Assembly: GCA_002432095.1 (NCBI GenBank)
Contig: DJFQ01000005.1
Location: 1-7,696, forward strand
Length of the DNA: 7,696 nt
Direction of reading: 5' to 3'
Source: Marinagarivorans sp. UBA5868
Lineage (GTDB): Bacteria > Pseudomonadota > Gammaproteobacteria > Pseudomonadales > Cellvibrionaceae
Positions within the stretch are counted from its first letter, which is position 1. Each line of letters opens with the position of its first letter. The notes below the pieces were generated by a model. That model was not told where the DNA came from and did no database searches. It saw only the letters and a program-made list of their open reading frames with translations. The position numbers and the translations under genes were made by a program. This document shows, piece by piece, positions 1 through 6,412 of this stretch.

Positions 1-2399
1 CCCAAATCCCCCGGATGGACTCTCTCAAGCCAACCAAAACCAAGATCCTGTGCCGCCGTGCCGCCGGTGAATTCGTACCACTGGCGACTCAAATAGGTAC
101 ATACACCATCGGCATCCGTGGTCCAGAGAATCGTCGGGGCATTGTCGGCAATGATGCGAAAGTGGTTTTCCTGCTCCCGGCGCGCTTCCTCTTTGGCAAG
201 CACCGCCCGTACCCGCGCTTTAAGCTCGCGGGCGTTGAAAGGCTTGATCAGGTATGCATCGGCGCCGGCATCCAGGCCTTCGATCTCCGCTTCATCACCA
301 GCGCGAGCCGACAGCAGTATCACCGGCAGATCCCGCGTTTCCTCGTTTGCCTTAAGCGCTTTCAACAAGCCAAAACCGTCGAGGCGCGGCATCATCACGT
401 CGCTCAGCACCAAGTCGGGCCGCTGTATCGCAACCTGGGCCAGTGCCGCTTCACCGTCGGCAACCGCCACCACTTCGTATAAATCAGCCAGAATTCTTTG
501 GATGTAATGGCGCATATCCGCGTTGTCATCGGCCAGCAGAATGCGCTGGCGGCTGATTGGCGCGGCGGCTTCCGCGGCGGTGGATGCGGACTCCGGTAAC
601 CAGCGCAGCGCTTCTTCCACAAATGCTTGGGCACGAATGGCACTGGTGGACTGGAAGCGTCCGGTACTCACCTGTTCCGCTGGCAAGTGTTGATTACCAC
701 GGGGCAAACGAATGGCAAAGCAGGTGCCCGCGCTGCGACTGCTGGTGACGTCGATGGTCCCGCCGTGCAAGCGCACTAATTCGCGCACCAGCGCCAATCC
801 TATGCCTGTACCTTCGTGAGAGCGGCCGTGGGATTCTTCGATGCGCCGGAAACGTTCAAACACATGCGGCAAATCCGCTTCCGGAATGCCTACACCGGTA
901 TCGCTGAAGAGAATTTCGATGCAGCGATCAAGCGTGCGAATGCGTATGGATATGCCGCCGTTAAAGGTAAATTTGAAGGCGTTCGACAAGAGGTTGAAAA
1001 CGATTTTCTCCCACATATCCCGATCGACATACACCGGCTCCGCCAACGGCGGGCAATCAATGCTCAGGGTCAAACCGGCGCGTTCGCAGGCCGAGCGGAA
1101 ATTGCTGGCAAGGTCGGCGGTGAGGGTAGGCAAATCCTCTGGCGTAAACAGCGCCTGCATCCGCCCGGCTTCCACGCGGGAAAAGTCCAGCAGTGAATTG
1201 ACCAGCTTCAGTAAGCGCAGGCCGTTGCGGTGGGCGGCGTCAAGATCCGTACGCACCACTTCCGGCAGCTGCGCATTCTCCAGAGCTTGTTGCAGCGGCC
1301 CCAGCATTAGCGTGAGCGGTGTGCGGAATTCGTGGGAGACATTGGAAAAAAAGATGGTTTTGGCCTTGTCGATTTCGGCGAGCGCTTCGGCGCGTCGACG
1401 CTCCTCTTCATAGGCCTGCGCATTAGCCAGTGCCGCAGAAATCTGCCCCGTCAATAGGTTTAAAAAGCCCCGGTAATTACCGTCATACAACCGAAACGGA
1501 TTCAGCCCCACTACCAGCATTCCAGTTCTGCCGGTTTCACCGGTTGGGGTAAGTGGCAGAACCACGGCGCTGTGTGGTGGCTCCCGCCAAGCGCCACAGG
1601 GCAAATCCCCGCCAAAGAGACGCGCCAGATCATCGACCACTTCGGCCCGGTGCTCATAAAGCGGTTTCGCCAATGGCCAGGGCGAACTATCAAAATCCAA
1701 CACTGGTGGCGCGGCCGCATGGCCAAACTCCAGCCCAGCGAGCCCCGCCAACATCAACTGTCCCGACGGGTCCTCCAGATATAACGCGACAAACGGTAGA
1801 TCATGCTGGTTAGTGGTCAGTGCGGAGATGCTGCGCTCGCACACTTCCTGCCAGGATTGGGTGCCGGCGGTTTGCGCGGCGAGATGCCGCAAGAGCGCGA
1901 GTTGACGCTCGCCGATGACTCTCTGGGTATCGTCGGTGTTGGCGCAAATAATTCCGCCGGCGTTGTTGTTGTCATCGGGAATCGGGCTATAGGAAAAGGT
2001 GTAGTAGGTTTCCTCCGGGTAGCCGTTGCGCTCCATGATCAACAGCTGCTCTTCGACATAGGTACCCTCAGTACCGGACATTGCGGTAGCGAGCATGGGA
2101 GCAATCTCCGGCCAGATTTCCCGCCATACCTCTTTGGTCGGCTTGCCCAGCGCCCACGGGTGACGACCGCCGATAATCGGTTTATAGGCGTCGTTGTAAA
2201 GATAAATCAGATCTGGTCCCCAACCGATCCAGATTGGCTGGCGGGAGGTCATCATGATGCGAATAGCAGTTTTGAGGCTTTGCGGCCAGGTCTCTACCGC
2301 ACCAAGGGACGTGGTTTCCCACGGCAATTGGCGCATGTATTCGGCGGTTTCACCGCGGCCGGCGAATAGTTCTGCGGCGGCTGAATCTTTGGACTGCAA
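1..2399 (-). CDS. Hybrid sensor histidine kinase, PAS-GAF-HisKA-HATPase-REC-PAS (3' end beyond window)
   Basis: This is a soluble sensor kinase that should autophosphorylate on His and pass the phosphate to its own receiver domain; 799 residues are visible and no stop is reached. The visible order is as follows. A PAS-like sensor covers about residues 35-160, with the family's WGPDLIYLYNDAY-type strand. A GAF-like domain covers about 165-320, then a short charged coiled coil about 325-348. HisKA follows, with phosphoacceptor H356 in SHEFRTPL. HATPase_c has its N box at N469/N473, the G1 box DTGVGIP from D500, and the G2 box GTGIG at 530-534. The receiver has acidic pair D624/D625, phosphoacceptor D667 in LSDVMMP, and K719. 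A second PAS begins near 740 and runs off the edge. No transmembrane segment is visible, so the signal is probably cytosolic. A PAS after the receiver suggests a second kinase core beyond the edge (inference). The ligand is unknown. All catalytic residues look intact. Confidence 0.93.
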   Translation of the reverse strand, partial: MQSKDSAAAELFAGRGETAEYMRQLPWETTSLGAVETWPQSLKTAIRIMMTSRQPIWIGWGPDLIYLYNDAYKPIIGGRHPWALGKPTKEVWREIWPEIAPMLATAMSGTEGTYVEEQLLIMERNGYPEETYYTFSYSPIPDDNNNAGGIICANTDDTQRVIGERQLALLRHLAAQTAGTQSWQEVCERSISALTTNQHDLPFVALYLEDPSGQLMLAGLAGLEFGHAAAPPVLDFDSSPWPLAKPLYEHRAEVVDDLARLFGGDLPCGAWREPPHSAVVLPLTPTGETGRTGMLVVGLNPFRLYDGNYRGFLNLLTGQISAALANAQAYEEERRRAEALAEIDKAKTIFFSNVSHEFRTPLTLMLGPLQQALENAQLPEVVRTDLDAAHRNGLRLLKLVNSLLDFSRVEAGRMQALFTPEDLPTLTADLASNFRSACERAGLTLSIDCPPLAEPVYVDRDMWEKIVFNLLSNAFKFTFNGGISIRIRTLDRCIEILFSDTGVGIPEADLPHVFERFRRIEESHGRSHEGTGIGLALVRELVRLHGGTIDVTSSRSAGTCFAIRLPRGNQHLPAEQVSTGRFQSTSAIRAQAFVEEALRWLPESASTAAEAAAPISRQRILLADDNADMRHYIQRILADLYEVVAVADGEAALAQVAIQRPDLVLSDVMMPRLDGFGLLKALKANEETRDLPVILLSARAGDEAEIEGLDAGADAYLIKPFNARELKARVRAVLAKEEARREQENHFRIIADNAPTILWTTDADGVCTYLSRQWYEFTGGTAAQDLGFGWLERVHPGDL

Positions 2400-2411
2400 T
2401 GAAGAACCCTC
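2397..2411 (-). promoter_or_regulatory. Ribosome binding site and TTG start of the hybrid histidine kinase
   Basis: Read on the minus strand, GAGGG (2411-2407) lies 7 nt before TTG (2399-2397). The frame is open upstream to a TAA at about 2471-2469, and no ATG or GTG occurs between that stop and the TTG. The first in-frame ATG (2336-2334) would remove the FAGRGE segment, which matches the conserved start of related sensors (typically a Gly-rich stretch, then a DW/PW and TPLG-like motif). The TTG is therefore the best start. Confidence 0.75.
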
Positions 2412-2442
2412 TGGAAAGTAGCGACTTGGCTCGCTCTGTGGG

Positions 2443-2461
2443 GCGAAGTCAAAAACTTCGC
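2443..2461. repeat. Perfect 7-bp inverted repeat in the histidine kinase leader
   Basis: GCGAAGT (2443-2449) and ACTTCGC (2455-2461) are perfect reverse complements separated by 5 nt. The element lies 44 bp upstream of the TTG start of the histidine kinase, so it would form a short hairpin in the 5' leader or serve as a dyad operator. No U-rich tract follows it on either strand, which argues against an intrinsic terminator. Confidence 0.5.
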
Positions 2462-2473
2462 GGGCGTTTTATA

Positions 2474-2507
2474 CCGGACCACGCCATTTAACACTGGCGT
2501 GTACCGG
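2474..2507. repeat. Interrupted inverted repeat between the RimK-like gene and the histidine kinase
   Basis: The core is CACGCCA (2480-2486) and TGGCGTG (2495-2501), a perfect 7-bp stem with an 8-nt loop. After a 2x2 mismatch it extends by CCGG (2474-2477) pairing with CCGG (2504-2507). It lies about 60 bp after the stop of the RimK-like gene. It could be a rho-independent-like 3' hairpin of that transcript without a T tract, or an operator for the histidine kinase. A TATAAA sequence (2473-2468, minus) directly follows on the minus strand, but I find no convincing -35 box at the right spacing. Nothing else is visible in the 2400-2566 gap. Confidence 0.45.
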
Positions 2508-2566
2508 CTGGCCCACATTCCATTGGGATGGGACACCACATCAACCAGGATGCGGATGCTGCGGGG

Positions 2567-4015
2567 CTATTGTTCGTCGAGGCGACGGCGAAACTCCGCC
2601 ATGACCGCATCGTACAGTTCGCCTTCGAGAAACTTGTCTTCCACCGCCGACTCGATCGACGGGTTGTCATTGACTTCAATGATATAGACGTCCTTGCCGT
2701 TTTGTTTGATATCCACCCCGTAAAAACCATCACCAATGGGCTTAGTGGCATTGATGGCTGCCTTCAGTACCGGTTTCGGCACCTCGAATGTGGGCATGGC
2801 ATCGAAACCACCAGTCTTCTTACCGCTATCCGCAGAGTGGTTGTAAATCTGCCAGTGGTTTTTCGCCATGTAATAACGACAGGCATATAGGGGTTGATTG
2901 TTGAGCACCCCAATGCGCCAATCGAATTCGGTGTAGGTGTAGGTCTGCGCCAACATCAAGGCACTGTTTTTAAACATGGTTTTCAGCTCTTCAACCAATT
3001 CTTCCTTGGTTTTCACCTTTTTCACGCCCACCGAAAACGAACCATCGGGCACCTTGAGCACTATGGGCAAACCGAGATCGGTAATGATGTCGTCGATACG
3101 GTTGAGATCCGAGCGGGTCAGAATACGTGTTTTAGGTGTCGGCAAGCCGTGGGTTTCCAGCAGCTGCGCCAGATAAATCTTGTTGGTGCAGCGCAAAATC
3201 GAATCGGGATCGTCCATTACCACCAAGCCTTCTGCCTGGGCAAGACGGGCAAATTTATAGGTGTAGTGGTTTACCGATGTGGTGGTCCGAATAAACAGCG
3301 CATCGTATTCGGAGAGCTTACCGATATCTTTGCGGGTAATCGTCTCCGCCATGATGTCGTGTTTTTTTGCTGCTTTGATAAAGCGTTTAATGGCGACAGA
3401 ATTACTTGGCGGAAAGGGTTCGTTGGGATCCACCAATATCGCCATGTCATAGCGATAGTTTTTGCGGGTTTTCGCCTTGCGCCATACCAGGTGACTGTAG
3501 TTGTCGAGGGCATTAGCAAAATCCGTCTGCTGCTGTTCTGTCAGCGTATTCAGTGCACCGGCCTCAATCGCAGCGAGACGCCAGGTATCTTTGCGCTGGA
3601 AAACCACCTTCAAAATTGGCACCGGCATCTGCTCGAATAACTGTCGCGCCAGATCTGCCAGTTGCGGCTCTGCGGTGAAACCGAAATACACCATCATCTG
3701 GTGCTCTTTGGCTTCGCCTGCAACATCGGACAACTGCTTTTGTGCGTCGACATTGATCACGCCGAGCCAGATTCGGCGTGACAAATCCTGAATGTGTTTG
3801 ACCGCAGGGATAACTTGATGATGACGCGCCTCTGCCAACAGCGAGCAATAATATCCAGTGCTGAGATAAGAGTACTGCCGACAGAGATTGATAATTTTGT
3901 AACGCTCTTTGGAAGTGGGCTGAGCGAGGTAGTCTTTCGCCAATACCACATCTTCGGACGGATAAAACGCAGCCCAATCCGAGGCGTTTTCAATGATAAT
4001 TTTTAGTTGGGTCAT
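2567..4015 (-). CDS. RimK-like ATP-grasp ligase with N-terminal RLAN-type domain
   Basis: The product is 482 aa, much longer than the roughly 300 aa of ribosomal S6 modifier RimK. The first half resembles the RLAN domain found fused to RimK-like ligases. The second half, about residues 190-480, is an ATP-grasp fold that should use ATP to activate a carboxylate and join it to an amine, usually an amino acid or peptide. Visible motifs are K279 in CTNKIYLAQLLETHGLPTPKT-type sequence, ATP-binding K321 in VLKVPDGSFSVGV, DWRIGVL (D365, R367), GVDI (D435), and metal ligands E447 and N449 in EVNDNPS. The start chosen is ATG at 4015, since MTQLKIIIENAS begins the conserved strand; a TTG 24 codons upstream would add a sequence without domain character. 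The Shine-Dalgarno is weak. The gene diverges from the GNAT-C39 gene. The substrate is unknown, so rimK itself would be a wrong name. Confidence 0.88.
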   Translation of the reverse strand: MTQLKIIIENASDWAAFYPSEDVVLAKDYLAQPTSKERYKIINLCRQYSYLSTGYYCSLLAEARHHQVIPAVKHIQDLSRRIWLGVINVDAQKQLSDVAGEAKEHQMMVYFGFTAEPQLADLARQLFEQMPVPILKVVFQRKDTWRLAAIEAGALNTLTEQQQTDFANALDNYSHLVWRKAKTRKNYRYDMAILVDPNEPFPPSNSVAIKRFIKAAKKHDIMAETITRKDIGKLSEYDALFIRTTTSVNHYTYKFARLAQAEGLVVMDDPDSILRCTNKIYLAQLLETHGLPTPKTRILTRSDLNRIDDIITDLGLPIVLKVPDGSFSVGVKKVKTKEELVEELKTMFKNSALMLAQTYTYTEFDWRIGVLNNQPLYACRYYMAKNHWQIYNHSADSGKKTGGFDAMPTFEVPKPVLKAAINATKPIGDGFYGVDIKQNGKDVYIIEVNDNPSIESAVEDKFLEGELYDAVMAEFRRRLDEQ

Positions 4016-4098
4016 ATACTTGGGGGTCCGAAAGGATAAACCGCTTGCGGTCGCGCGCAAGTGTGGCAAAATCTGGCAACTTATCAAGTACTATTTTT
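4016..4098. promoter_or_regulatory. Divergent control region with nested palindromes and a direct repeat
   Basis: These 83 bp separate the start codons of the ligase (minus) and the GNAT-C39 protein (plus), and must carry both promoters. CCGCTTGCGG (4041-4050) is a near-central dyad (CCGC-TT-GCGG). Overlapping it, CTTGCG (4044-4049) and CGCAAG (4056-4061) form a perfect 6-6-6 inverted repeat. TGGCAA occurs twice, at 4064-4069 and 4074-4079, exactly 10 bp apart. TACTAT (4089-4094) resembles a -10 box but sits only 4 nt before the ATG. No clear sigma-70 pair can be assigned. The dyads are candidate binding sites for a regulator controlling both genes (inference). Confidence 0.45.
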
Positions 4099-5232
4099 AT
4101 GAATTTCCATCTTCCTCGCACGGCCTCCCTGGACGATATTCAGGGACTGGTTGACTTAGAAAATCTCTGTTTTACCCACGACCGAATCAGTAAGCGCAGC
4201 TTTCGCTATTTCCTTACCAAGAGCCCGGCGGAAATCTGGGTGGTCGATCGCGCCACCGACACAGACGAGAATGCAACCACGCCAAGAACTATTATGGCCT
4301 ATGGCCTTGTGTTGTTTCATCGCGGCACGTCCCTGGCGCGAATTTATTCCCTTGCGGTACATCCGAGTGAACGCGGCAAGGGTCACGCGCGCCAATTAAT
4401 TTTGACCATGGAAAGCTCGGCGCGCAAACACAGTGCACTTTTTATTCGCCTTGAAGTGGCAGATGACAATCCTGGCGCACTAAAGCTTTATCAATCCCTC
4501 GGCTACGAACCCATTCGCCGTCTTCCGCAATATTATGAAGACGGTCACGATGGTTACCGACTGGAAAAGCGCTTGCAGATCGACCGGCAAATTCCGTCAC
4601 AGCTGCCCTATTACACTCAGACTACCGATTTCACCTGCGGTCCCGCCTCGCTGTTAATGGCTGCCAAACAAATCAATCCAGATCAGCCGGTGAGCCAGAT
4701 TGAGGAATTCAACATATGGCGCGAGGCCACAACCATTTTTATGACCACCGGCCACGGCGGTACATCCCCGTACGGTCTGGCTCTCGCCGCGCACAAGCGT
4801 GGCTATAAAACTCGCTTGTGGCTTGCCAATGAAGAACCCCCGTTTCTCGATTCAGTGCGCAGCCCTAAAAAGAAAAAAATTATCGAGTTGATCCACCATG
4901 ATTTCGCCCAGCAAGCCGCAGCCTGTGAGGTGCCGGTTGAACCATTTCCAAAAGATATAGAAGCGATACGGGAGGCACTGCGCGCTGGCGAACAAATCAT
5001 TTTGCTGATCAGCACCTATCGCATGAACCGTAGCAAAGGTCCGCATTGGATATGGCTGGTGAATATCGATGATGACTTCGCTTACTTCAACGATCCGGAA
5101 GTGGATGAAGATGAGTGGAAAACATCGGTGGACACGGTGTATGTGCCGGTTCCAGTACTTGATTTTGCCAAGATGATCAAATACGGCCGCAACCAATATC
5201 GGGCGGCCGTACTCATTTCACGGCAGGGATAA
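4099..5232 (+). CDS. GNAT acetyltransferase fused to C39-like cysteine peptidase
   Basis: This is a 377-aa two-domain cytoplasmic enzyme. Residues 1-160 are a GNAT fold that transfers acetyl from acetyl-CoA to an amine. The pyrophosphate-binding motif is VHPSERGKGHARQL (R92-G93-x-G95-x-A97), and the later N124-P-G-A-L-K-L-Y-x-S-L-G-Y stretch is typical. Residues about 165-370 are a papain-like domain of the C39 type: Q174 (oxyanion), C180 in FTCGPAS, H316 in GPHWIWL and D332 in NDPE fit the expected catalytic set, so it looks active. No ABC-transporter domain is present, unlike bacteriocin exporters. The ATG at 4099 is chosen because MNFHLPRTASLDD matches the usual GNAT opening. A TTG at 4045 behind AAAGGA (4031-4036) would add 18 residues and is a real alternative. 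Its divergent partner is a RimK-like ligase, which suggests joint peptide modification; the substrate is unknown. Confidence 0.9.
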   Translation: MNFHLPRTASLDDIQGLVDLENLCFTHDRISKRSFRYFLTKSPAEIWVVDRATDTDENATTPRTIMAYGLVLFHRGTSLARIYSLAVHPSERGKGHARQLILTMESSARKHSALFIRLEVADDNPGALKLYQSLGYEPIRRLPQYYEDGHDGYRLEKRLQIDRQIPSQLPYYTQTTDFTCGPASLLMAAKQINPDQPVSQIEEFNIWREATTIFMTTGHGGTSPYGLALAAHKRGYKTRLWLANEEPPFLDSVRSPKKKKIIELIHHDFAQQAAACEVPVEPFPKDIEAIREALRAGEQIILLISTYRMNRSKGPHWIWLVNIDDDFAYFNDPEVDEDEWKTSVDTVYVPVPVLDFAKMIKYGRNQYRAAVLISRQG

Positions 5233-5256
5233 AGGACAGGGGCGATCCCCGAACAA
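5233..5256. other. Short convergent gap with a weak hairpin
   Basis: The GNAT-C39 gene (plus) and the zinc-ribbon gene (minus) end 24 bp apart. GGGG (5239-5242) and CCCC (5247-5250) could pair across a 4-nt CGAT loop. The stem is only 4 bp and neither side has a T tract of useful length, so a functional bidirectional terminator is possible but poorly supported. Confidence 0.25.
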
Positions 5257-5541
5257 CTAAAAATCAAAGATTTCTGAAAGAAATCCTTCGCGTTTCTTTT
5301 TCTTGTATTGACCACCACCGTGGCGCTGGTCGTAGTCGATAGGCTGAGGAACCGAACGGCGGGTGTCGATATTTTGATGCTCGCGCAGGGGCTGCGCCTG
5401 AAAATTGCCGGCCCGCTCAATAATTTTGTCCAACTCACCGCGATCAAGCCAGACACCCCGGCACTGCGGACAGTAGTCAATTTCCACTCCAGACCGCTCA
5501 GACATAACGAGACTGACGGATTTACAACTTGGGCAATGCAT
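5257..5541 (-). CDS. Small TFIIB-type zinc-ribbon protein
   Basis: The product is 94 aa. Two CxxC knuckles, C3/C6 (CPSC) and C24/C27 (CPQC), are followed by RGVWLDRGELDKI, the signature of the bacterial zf-TFIIB family. These four Cys should bind one Zn2+. A low-complexity linker rich in Gln, Arg and Gly and a KKKK stretch lead to a C-terminal EGFLSEIFDF tail; such a hydrophobic-acidic tail recurs in the family and may bind a partner. The molecular role of the family is not established; binding to nucleic acid or protein is possible. The start at ATG 5541 is set by AGGAG (5552-5548) 6 nt upstream and by the CPSC knuckle right after it. The gene follows the secreted-protein gene on the same strand after a 128-bp gap with a structured leader, so it may be co-transcribed or have its own promoter. 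Confidence 0.88.
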   Translation of the reverse strand: MHCPSCKSVSLVMSERSGVEIDYCPQCRGVWLDRGELDKIIERAGNFQAQPLREHQNIDTRRSVPQPIDYDQRHGGGQYKKKKREGFLSEIFDF

Positions 5542-5577
5542 AAAATTCTCCTGGTTTGAGAAACGGATTTTTTGAAA

Positions 5578-5623
5578 CCCGCCGGACTCAGAACCCTCTC
5601 GAGTTCCGGCAAGGCGCGGCGGG
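5578..5623 (-). other. Structured leader or 3' hairpin between the secreted-protein and zinc-ribbon genes
   Basis: Read on the minus strand, the 3' arm GAGTCCGGCGGG (5589-5578) can pair with three blocks of the upstream arm (5623-5601): CCCG, then CCGGA and CTC, with a 10-nt side bulge and a single bulged A. The loop is about 11 nt. It is followed by TTTCAAAAAATCC rather than a T run, so it is a weak intrinsic terminator at best. It could instead be a partial terminator or processing site separating zinc-ribbon expression from the upstream genes. The rest of the 5542-5669 gap shows nothing else I can name. Confidence 0.35.
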
Positions 5624-5669
5624 CCTTTAAACTGGAAATTTAGACCCGCAGACGCGGCTGAGTTCAACA

Positions 5670-6368
5670 CTATTCGGCAAGCGCAAGCAGCTCATATTGG
5701 CCCTCTGGGCCAACGCGCAGAACCACCTGCATTTCGTTCTGCTCTTTATTCATCTCTTTCTCATTCAAAAGCACCGCAGTTTCTACGGGATAGACGCCCT
5801 GCGGCATACCAACGGGCAAAACGAAGCTGAATTCATTTTCAAATGCGCCGCCTTTTTTACTCGCGTCATTTACGGTTTTCACCAGCGACTTGATGATTTT
5901 CTGCGGGTCTTCATTGTCGTGGATGGAAATTTTTTCTTGCACCAGCACGGGAGCGCCATTTTTGCCCGGCACCACTTCCACCCGCGATACCAGCAGCACA
6001 GGTTCGCCCGGCTTCACCACTTGGCCGGGTTTGAGGCTCGATTCATAGGACATGACTTCTGGATTATCAGGCAGGTTTTTGAATTTGGATTTGTATTTTT
6101 CGACAACCTTGCCCTCCTCCGACACATTTTTGGTTTTGTAGTCGATCACCATGTCGTAAATGATTTTTGCCGCAATACCAACTGCCACCACCTTGGCAGC
6201 ACTTTTAAGGTTTTCTTTGCGCTCGCAATCTTTTTTATTATTGGAGTTATTGCATTTATCGGTATCGGGTTTGATCTCTTTCGCAAGATCTTTCAAACCA
6301 AAGCCGGTGGTGAAGGTGCAGACCAGTAATACGGTGCCTGCGACGGCGAGACTTTTTTTCATGTTCAT
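5670..6368 (-). CDS. Secreted protein of unknown function with a C-x8-C pair and a probable beta-sandwich C-terminus
   Basis: The product is 232 aa and I do not recognise the family. Residues 1-24 form a Sec-type signal peptide: MNMKK, a hydrophobic core up to about residue 19, then TTGFG. C17 lies in the core but no proper lipobox surrounds it, so a lipoprotein is unlikely. The mature part opens with a Lys/Asn-rich segment holding the only two other cysteines, C39 and C48, which could form a disulfide. A hydrophobic stretch (about 56-74) may be a helix or a membrane contact. From about 105 on, alternating strands with PGQVVKPGEPVLLVSRVEVV and FSFVLPVGMPQGVYPVETAV suggest an Ig-like beta sandwich (inference). 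ATG 6368 is fixed by AAGGAG (6379-6374) 5 nt upstream. The gene follows the kinase gene by 44 bp with no terminator, so an operon and a periplasmic partnership with the kinase ectodomain are plausible. Confidence 0.8.
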   Translation of the reverse strand: MNMKKSLAVAGTVLLVCTFTTGFGLKDLAKEIKPDTDKCNNSNNKKDCERKENLKSAAKVVAVGIAAKIIYDMVIDYKTKNVSEEGKVVEKYKSKFKNLPDNPEVMSYESSLKPGQVVKPGEPVLLVSRVEVVPGKNGAPVLVQEKISIHDNEDPQKIIKSLVKTVNDASKKGGAFENEFSFVLPVGMPQGVYPVETAVLLNEKEMNKEQNEMQVVLRVGPEGQYELLALAE

Positions 6369-6412
6369 ATAAGCTCCTTTTGAACGTTTTGGTGAGGGGA
6401 AGGGAATCGTTG

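Noticed and set aside
1803..2369. A 188-residue open frame on the plus strand
   Set aside because: It overlaps the PAS/GAF region of the histidine kinase in antisense and shows no recognisable domain.
2468..2473. TATAAA as a -10 box for the histidine kinase
   Set aside because: The hexamer is good, but no acceptable -35 hexamer lies 16-18 bp upstream, so I do not call a promoter.
2894..3640. A 248-residue open frame on the plus strand
   Set aside because: It lies opposite the RimK-like gene, whose ATP-grasp motifs are clear. Its composition is typical of an antisense frame of a coding region, and it has no domain signature.
4099..5232. C39 domain as part of a bacteriocin exporter
   Set aside because: The protein has no membrane segments or ABC ATPase; the peptidase is fused to a GNAT domain, and no double-glycine leader peptide gene is nearby.
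5542..5670. A 43-residue N-terminal extension of the zinc-ribbon protein in the same frame
   Set aside because: The extension has no domain character, covers the predicted hairpin, and the ATG at 5541 has AGGAG at the right distance directly before the CPSC knuckle.
5697..6329. A 210-residue Phe/His-rich open frame on the plus strand
   Set aside because: It is antisense to the secreted-protein gene. The Phe richness arises from the Lys/Glu-rich codons of the real gene, and the real gene has a signal peptide and a strong ribosome binding site.
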